From the NCBI RefSeq assembly GCF_030757795.1, contig NZ_JAUQWH010000037.1, positions 1 through 63,049 of the forward strand: DNA of 63,049 nucleotides, read 5' to 3'. Shown piece by piece: positions 58,724 through 63,049 of the stretch. Positions within the stretch are counted from its first letter, which is position 1; the number at the start of each line of letters is the position of its first letter. The translations under genes were made by a program, and so were the position numbers. A model generated the notes under the pieces. It did no database searches, had not been told where the DNA came from, and worked only from the letters and a program-made list of their open reading frames with translations. This DNA is from Actinoplanes oryzae. Lineage in GTDB: Bacteria > Actinomycetota > Actinomycetes > Mycobacteriales > Micromonosporaceae.

Positions 58724-60307
58724 ATGACGGGAACCCGAGCCCCCGGCCAGGACGCCGTTCTCTTCGCGGCGGACGATCGGCCGGAGCCCTCTTCGGCCAC
58801 GAGAATGCTGCAGTTCCTGCGCTCGTACGCCCAGGATTTCCTCAATTCCCGGCTGATGGACGAACGCCGGTCCCTGCCCCCCGCACTGATGTCGGAGTTC
58901 GCCGACGCGGGACTGCTCGGCATGCAGATCCCCCGCGAGTTCGGCGGCCAGGAGCTGTCGCACACCGACATGAACCGGGTCTTCACCCAGCTCGGGGCGA
59001 TCGACGCCAACCTCGCCGTCTTCTGCGCGGTGCACAACACGCTCGGCGCGGCGCCGATCCTGCTCGCCGCGACGGAGGAGGTGAAGAGCGCCGTGCTGCC
59101 CCGGCTGGCCACGGGACGCGCCCTGACCACCAGCGCCGTCAGCGAACCGGGCATCGGCTCGCACGTGCGGGGCATGACCACCAGCGCGATCCGGCACGCC
59201 GACAGCTCGTACACGATCAACGGCGCCAAGAAGTGGATCTCGCTGGGCGGCGACGCGCGCTACGTGAACATCTTCGCCGGGCTCCGCGACGAGCACGGCC
59301 ACCTCCTGGGCATCACCGGTTTCCTCGTCGACAGCCGTACCCCCGGTTTCGGCATCGGCCCGGAGATGCTGACGCTGGGCCTGCGCGCCGTGCCCCAGTA
59401 CGACCTCGTGTTCAACAATCTGCGGGTGCCCCCGGGCGCGCTGCTGGGCGCCGAGGGCCACGGCCTGACCACCGCCAAGGCGGCGTTCACGGGCGGCCGC
59501 GCGGTGCTCGCCGCGATGGCGACGGGAGCGGCCATGCGCTCGCTGGAGCTGGCCCAGCGGTTCGCGGGAAACCGCGAGATCGCCACCGGGTCGATGGCCG
59601 AGAACGGCCGCATCCGCCAGGTGCTGGCCGAGGCGGCGGCCGCGACCCAGGCGGTGGAGATCCTGACCTCCCGCATCGCGGCGTGGCGCGACGAGGGCCG
59701 GGAGGTGCCGGAGCCCTGGTACTTCTGCGCCAAGATCCTGGGGTGCGAGCTGGGCTGGCAGGCCATTGACACGGCCCTGCAGGTGCTGGGCGCCCGCGGC
59801 TTCCTCGACACCAACACCGTCGGCCAGCACTTCCGCGACTATCGGCTGTTCCGGATCTTCGAGGGGTCGACCGAGGCGCTCACGGTCTATCTGGGCGCCA
59901 CGCTGGCCCGGCACCCGGAGAGGTTCGCCGGGCTCGTGCGTCGTACCCGCCCGGCACCGCAGGTGCACGCGCTGATCGACCAGGTCGCGGAGATCGGTGC
60001 CGCCCACCCCGGCGACGCCTCCGGCCGGCACGTCCACGCGGCCGTCGTCGGCGAGCTGGCGTGCTGGGCCCTGCTGACGACGGTGACGAGCGAGGAGGCC
60101 CACCGCTCCGCGATGCACGGCTACACCGCCTCGTGGACCGAGCACCAGCTGCGACACCGGCTCCGCCGCGCCCGGGGCGCCCACCACGACCTGCCCACCC
60201 GGGCCGAGTTCGACGCGCACGTCGCCGGCTACGCCCAGGTCATCGGCGACATCGACCAGCGGCGCTGGCCCGCCGAGGAGTGGCGGCCGGACCCGCTCCT
60301 GCGCTGA
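58724..60307 (+). CDS. Acyl-CoA dehydrogenase family protein
   Basis: A 527-aa flavoenzyme from ATG 58724, four to five bases after GGAGGAA; in-frame ATG 58700 lacks a site. PPALMSEFADAGLLGMQIPREFGG opens the N-terminal domain (in part), TTSAVSEPGIGSHVRGM is the FAD/substrate loop, YTINGAKKWISLGGDARY the middle beta domain, and RIFEGSTEALTVYLG holds the Glu that abstracts the alpha proton. The length exceeds the usual ~380-400 because a C-terminal helical extension (about 400-527) is present, as in the long-chain and polyketide-linked branches. It would desaturate an acyl thioester using FAD and an electron-transfer flavoprotein. It stands alone, so the acyl substrate is unknown. Confidence 0.9.
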   Translation: MTGTRAPGQDAVLFAADDRPEPSSATRMLQFLRSYAQDFLNSRLMDERRSLPPALMSEFADAGLLGMQIPREFGGQELSHTDMNRVFTQLGAIDANLAVFCAVHNTLGAAPILLAATEEVKSAVLPRLATGRALTTSAVSEPGIGSHVRGMTTSAIRHADSSYTINGAKKWISLGGDARYVNIFAGLRDEHGHLLGITGFLVDSRTPGFGIGPEMLTLGLRAVPQYDLVFNNLRVPPGALLGAEGHGLTTAKAAFTGGRAVLAAMATGAAMRSLELAQRFAGNREIATGSMAENGRIRQVLAEAAAATQAVEILTSRIAAWRDEGREVPEPWYFCAKILGCELGWQAIDTALQVLGARGFLDTNTVGQHFRDYRLFRIFEGSTEALTVYLGATLARHPERFAGLVRRTRPAPQVHALIDQVAEIGAAHPGDASGRHVHAAVVGELACWALLTTVTSEEAHRSAMHGYTASWTEHQLRHRLRRARGAHHDLPTRAEFDAHVAGYAQVIGDIDQRRWPAEEWRPDPLLR

Positions 60308-60314
60308 TCGCCCG

Positions 60315-60761
60315 TCACGGGAGCGGCCGCCGGGCCGGATCGGTGCGCCGCGGCGCCGGGAATGCGGTCAGGATGTCGGTCTCGCAGTCGCGGCCGGTGG
60401 CGATGATGTCGTGGTAGTCGTCGATCTTGGCGCGCAGGATCGCCAGGTCGTCGTGCAGCTCGGCGAGGCGGCGGTGGAGCTCGGCCTCCTGGCGGCGCAG
60501 GACCTCGATGCGGCGCCGGGTGTTGGCCGGCGTGCCCGGGCCGAAGCCCACGAAGGTGCGGATCTCGGCGACGGGCATGCCGGTGCGGCGCAACGCCTGC
60601 ACGAGCCGCACGGCCTTGACGGCCTCCGGGTCGTAGCGGCGGCGGCCGTCCGCGGTCCGGGCGACACGGGGCAGGATGCCCGCACGCTCGTACCAGCGCA
60701 GCGTGTGCGGGGTCAGGCCGGTCAGCTCGGCGAGCTCCCGGATGCCGAGGGTGGCGGTCAC
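60315..60761 (-). CDS. MerR-family regulator of adh
   Basis: A 148-aa regulator from GTG 60761. LGIRELAELTGLTPHTLRWYERAGIL is the MerR helix-turn-helix (in part), and YDPEAVKAVRLVQALRRTGMP the second helical unit. The tail is the dimerisation helix with one Cys (DCETD) near residue 126. It lies 3 bp after the stop of the alcohol dehydrogenase gene in the same operon. The promoter of that operon has the 19-bp spacer and internal dyad that MerR proteins remodel. It probably activates both genes in response to an aldehyde or electrophile, as in AdhR/NmlR-like cases; the ligand is inferred. Confidence 0.88.
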   Translation of the reverse strand: MTATLGIRELAELTGLTPHTLRWYERAGILPRVARTADGRRRYDPEAVKAVRLVQALRRTGMPVAEIRTFVGFGPGTPANTRRRIEVLRRQEAELHRRLAELHDDLAILRAKIDDYHDIIATGRDCETDILTAFPAPRRTDPARRPLP

Positions 60762-60764
60762 ACG

Positions 60765-61790
60765 TCATCCTAGATCGGCGAGATCGAGCACGAACCGCCA
60801 GCGGACGTCGTTGCGGTCCAGGCGGTCCAGCGCGGCGCCGACCTCGCGGGCCGGCACCTTCTCGACGTCGGCGGTGATGCCGTGGCGGGCGGCGAAGTCC
60901 AGCATCTCGCGGGTGCGGGCCCGGCCCCCGCCGGCCGAGGCGGTCAGGCGCTTGCGGCCGAACGCCATGGCGAGCGGCTCCGGCTCGTACCGGTCGGGGA
61001 TGCCCAGCATGCACAGCGTGCCGTCGGTGCGCAGCGCCCGCAGGTAGGGCGTCGGATCATGTTTGGCGGACGCCGTGTCGAGGATGAGGTCGAGCCCGTT
61101 CGCCTCCCCGCGGGAGCCGACGACCACGGCGTCGGCGCCGAGCTCCAGCGCCGCCCGCTCCTTGCCGGGAGACGTGGTGAAGACCGTCACCCGCGCGCCC
61201 AGCGCCTTGGCGAACTTCACCGCCAGATGCCCGAGCCCGCCCAGGCCGACCACGCCGACGTGCTGGCCCGGCCCCACGTTCCAGTGCCGCAGCGGCTCGA
61301 AGGTGCTGATGCCCGCGCACATCAGCGGCGCCGCTCCCGCCGGGTCGAGGCCGGGCGGCAGCGCGTAGGCGAACGACTCGCGCACCACGTACTCCCCGGC
61401 GTAGGCGCCGAGGGTCGGCGACCCGTCGATCCGGTCCACGCCGCCGTAGGTGCCGGTCAGGCCCTCGGTGCAGAAGACCTCCTCCCCCGTACGGCAGGCA
61501 GCGCACTCCCCGCACGAGTCGACGATCCCGCCGACCGCCACCGGATCACCCACCCGGAACGCGGTGACCCCGGCGCCGACGGCCGCGACCTCTCCCACGA
61601 ACTCGTGCCCGGCCACCAGCGGCGGCGCGCCCTCGGTCAGCGCCTGCGCCGCGTGCAGATCCGTGTGACACACCCCGCACCAGGTGACGCGGACCGCGAT
61701 GTCGTCCGGGCGCAGGTCCCGGCGCTCGAAGGAGAACGGCTCCCACGGACCGCCGGGGCGGAGCAGGGCCATTCCTGTCGTTTCACGCAT
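60765..61790 (-). CDS. Zinc-dependent alcohol/aldehyde dehydrogenase (CAD/YahK type)
   Basis: A 341-aa medium-chain dehydrogenase, ATG 61790, leaderless from the promoter upstream. WCGVCHTDLH gives the catalytic zinc Cys and His, GHEFVGEVAAVG the second zinc site, and CGECAACRTGEEVFC the four-Cys structural zinc. GLGGLGHLAVKFAKALGA is the Rossmann nucleotide loop. GTYGGVDRIDGSPTLGAYAGE fits the cinnamyl-alcohol-dehydrogenase/YahK branch, which reduces aldehydes with NADPH. Coupling to a MerR gene suggests aldehyde detoxification. Specificity for NADPH was not proven by sequence here. Confidence 0.9.
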   Translation of the reverse strand: MRETTGMALLRPGGPWEPFSFERRDLRPDDIAVRVTWCGVCHTDLHAAQALTEGAPPLVAGHEFVGEVAAVGAGVTAFRVGDPVAVGGIVDSCGECAACRTGEEVFCTEGLTGTYGGVDRIDGSPTLGAYAGEYVVRESFAYALPPGLDPAGAAPLMCAGISTFEPLRHWNVGPGQHVGVVGLGGLGHLAVKFAKALGARVTVFTTSPGKERAALELGADAVVVGSRGEANGLDLILDTASAKHDPTPYLRALRTDGTLCMLGIPDRYEPEPLAMAFGRKRLTASAGGGRARTREMLDFAARHGITADVEKVPAREVGAALDRLDRNDVRWRFVLDLADLG

Positions 61791-61798
61791 GACGCCGG

Positions 61799-61829
61799 AC
61801 GCTAGCCGTTGGAGTGCGCTCGAACGCAA
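61799..61829 (-). promoter_or_regulatory. MerR-type 19-bp-spacer promoter of adh-merR
   Basis: On the minus strand TTGCGT (61829-61824), exactly 19 bases, TAGCGT (61804-61799), then 8 bases to the ATG at 61790. The dyad TTGGAG-TGCG-CTCGAA (61809-61824, one mismatch) lies in the spacer. Overlong spacers that need DNA distortion by the regulator are the mark of MerR-controlled promoters. Confidence 0.75.
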
Positions 61830-61865
61830 GCGCGCGGCGGGCCGTCATGGCCTAGCTTCGGAACC

Positions 61866-62144
61866 ATGACGCCGATCGGCCGGATCGCTGTGCTGGACGT
61901 GGCGCCCGTCGTGGACGGGGGCGCAAGACCCGCGAAATCCGTGGTGGGCGAGGAGTTCCAGGTCACCGCGACGGTGTTCCGGGAGGGCCACGAGGCGGTC
62001 GGGGCCACCGTCGTGTGCACGGATCCCGGCGGCCGCGAGTCGCCGGTGCCCATGGTGCGCGTCAACGCCGGGCTCGACGCCTGGTCCGCGACGGTCTGCG
62101 CGGACCGGCCCGGGCGGTGGTCCTACCGGGTGGAGGGCTGGTGA
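61866..62144 (+). pseudogene. glgE: N-terminal fragment of GlgE maltosyltransferase
   Basis: The 92 codons from ATG 61866 match the N-terminal domain of GlgE: GRIAVLDVAPVVDGG, VVGEEFQVTATVFREGHEAVGA and WSYRVEGW are its regular blocks. In a complete enzyme (about 650-700 aa) a long alpha-amylase-type catalytic domain follows, but here the frame stops after VEGW and the GlgE C-terminal end begins at once in another frame. GlgE transfers maltose from maltose-1-phosphate onto alpha-glucan. This remnant cannot do so. Family call from memory of the sequence pattern. Confidence 0.7.
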
Positions 62145-62323
62145 CCCGCGACACCTGGATCCACCTGCACCTGCCGGCGCTCGGCGTGGACGGCCCGTTC
62201 GTCGCCCACGACCTGATCACCGGCGAGCACTGGAACTGGTCCGAGCACACCTGGGTCCGCCTGGGCCCGGGCACCGAGCCGGTCCACATCGTCGCCGTGG
62301 CCACCACGTCCTTCGACCGGTAG
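62141..62323 (+). pseudogene. glgE: C-terminal fragment of GlgE maltosyltransferase
   Basis: From GTG 62141, overlapping the previous stop as GTGA, 60 codons read IHLHLPALGVDGPFVAHDL and TGEHWNWSEHTWVRLGPG, followed by EPVHIVAV. This is the C-terminal beta-sandwich of GlgE (D-L-x-T-G-E/W and VRL-P motifs). The roughly 500 codons that should lie between the two parts, with all catalytic residues, are absent. An internal deletion is the simplest explanation; expression as a two-piece beta-sandwich protein is less likely. Confidence 0.65.
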
Positions 62324-62417
62324 CGCCCGGGCCGGGCCCGCCGGCCTGTGTGGAGGTGGGCGAGTTCCACGCCCAGGCCATCGAGCTGCCTGACCGCCTC
62401 CGCTGCGAGGACGTGAG

Positions 62418-62444
62418 CCGGTCCCCCTCGCCGAGGGGGACCGG
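62418..62444. terminator. Bidirectional terminator
   Basis: CCGGTCCCCCTC (62418-62429), loop GCC, GAGGGGGACCGG (62433-62444): a perfect 12-bp stem between the convergent glgE remnant and the lipoprotein-like gene. Confidence 0.8.
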
Positions 62445-62459
62445 GTCGCCTCGCCTCGC

Positions 62460-63049
62460 TCAGAAGCCGGGCGGGACGGCGATGGTGATCGGCTGGTTGA
62501 AGTCGTAGAACTCGGTCGTCGAGCGCTGCGACTCCTGCTGCACCGTGATCCGGCGGATCAGGTCGCCGGCGGCCCAGATGTCGATGGTCGACACCTCGTC
62601 GGGGTACTCCAGCTCGAACCACGCCGTCTGGCCCGGCGACAGGGCACCGAGCGCCTTGCGCGCCGCCGCCGTCATGGTCAGCCGGTAGTGCGTCGTGGTG
62701 GCGCCGCGGACCTTCTCCTCGCCGCGATCGTCGACCTCGGCCCCCTGCAGCGCGGCGCGCACCACCGCGCCGGTCGAGGAGGCGAAGGGGGCGAGGCGCC
62801 CGGCGGGCTCGGCCTTGCCCGTACGCGGGTTCGGGTCGTCGGAGGCCCGCTCGTAGAAGGTGTCGCCGACCACCACCGAGGTGACCGTGACGTCGCCGTC
62901 CCGGGTCACGATGGCGGAGTCCGCGCCGGACACCTCGATCGTCGCCGAGCGGTGGCCGCCGTCGCGGGGATCGACCTCGGTGGTGCCGCGCAGCGAGGTC
63001 ACCTCGCTGGTGGTCTCGGCCGCCACCAGCACGACGTCCTGCGGCGGGG
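62460..63049 (-). CDS. LppX/LprG-like lipoprotein (5' end cut off by window)
   Basis: About 196 C-terminal residues are visible; the start lies beyond 63049. GGHRSATIEVSGADSAIVTR and TVTSVVVGDTFYERASDD are repeating long strands, and the tail TEFYDFNQPITIAVPPGF matches the end of LppX/LprG-type lipoproteins. In mycobacteria these carry lipids or glycolipids across the cell envelope in a half-barrel. Residues such as RKALGALSPGQTAWFEL form the helix and strand before the tail. The signal peptide and lipobox would be outside the window, so lipoprotein status is inferred from the family. Confidence 0.65.
   Translation of the reverse strand, partial: PPQDVVLVAAETTSEVTSLRGTTEVDPRDGGHRSATIEVSGADSAIVTRDGDVTVTSVVVGDTFYERASDDPNPRTGKAEPAGRLAPFASSTGAVVRAALQGAEVDDRGEEKVRGATTTHYRLTMTAAARKALGALSPGQTAWFELEYPDEVSTIDIWAAGDLIRRITVQQESQRSTTEFYDFNQPITIAVPPGF

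Noticed and set aside
1..63049. tRNA and rRNA genes
   Set aside because: No cloverleaf with the GGTTCRANYCC loop or rRNA core sequence was noticed on either strand when reading by eye.

Overview
The window is very GC-rich, densely coded DNA from a filamentous actinomycete. The marks are DivIVA/Wag31, a conservon-type GTPase operon, many GTG starts with GTGA/ATGA overlaps, leaderless starts, and LacI- and MerR-controlled sugar and redox genes. Two methyl-accepting chemotaxis proteins with sigma-28-like promoters point to a motile member, most likely Micromonosporaceae (Actinoplanes-like). This assignment is inferred from gene content only.

Layout. 0-15.4 kb: an esterase/TetR pair, an acyltransferase, several c-di-GMP proteins, two chemoreceptors, a luciferase-like oxidoreductase and DivIVA. 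15.6-17.5 kb: a sulP-merR operon under a perfect 34-bp palindrome. 17.5-28.6 kb: a LacI-regulated glycan utilisation locus. It holds a binding protein, two permeases, a GH29 fucosidase, a GH35 galactosidase, a secreted beta-helix protein, a parvulin-like membrane protein and a 54-aa membrane microprotein. Its operon genes are translationally coupled and two related LacI-type operators flank the repressor gene.

28.6-40.3 kb is the most notable part, a defence island. It carries a RADAR-type pair (RdrA ATPase and RdrB adenosine-deaminase-like protein). A divergent two-TM protein with a CBS-like cytosolic part shares its promoter region and may be an unrecognised accessory. After a YibE/F membrane protein comes a caspase-nSTAND ATPase-WD40 protein coupled to a small EACC1-like membrane protein. 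The RADAR genes are visibly less GC-rich than the flanking sugar genes.

40.4-49 kb: an FGGY sugar kinase, a PadR/membrane protein locus with a truncated paralogue, remnants of IS5- and IS256-type elements, a BLUF photoreceptor, a response regulator/histidine kinase pair and a secreted GH16-lectin enzyme. 49.4-54.9 kb: a YitT-like protein, a secreted GH92 mannosidase and a FUSC-like transporter. 55.2-58.5 kb: a conservon (CvnA-D plus a GAF protein). 58.5-63 kb: an acyl-CoA dehydrogenase, an adh-merR operon with a MerR-type 19-bp-spacer promoter, a glgE gene that has lost its catalytic middle, and the end of a lipoprotein-like gene.

Three gene groups share visible regulation. Both chemoreceptors and one diguanylate cyclase carry the same CTYR-N16-GCCGA promoter. 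The sugar operon, its repressor and the galactosidase share a TGGCATCGRTAACA site. The two MerR genes each lie last in the operon they probably control.
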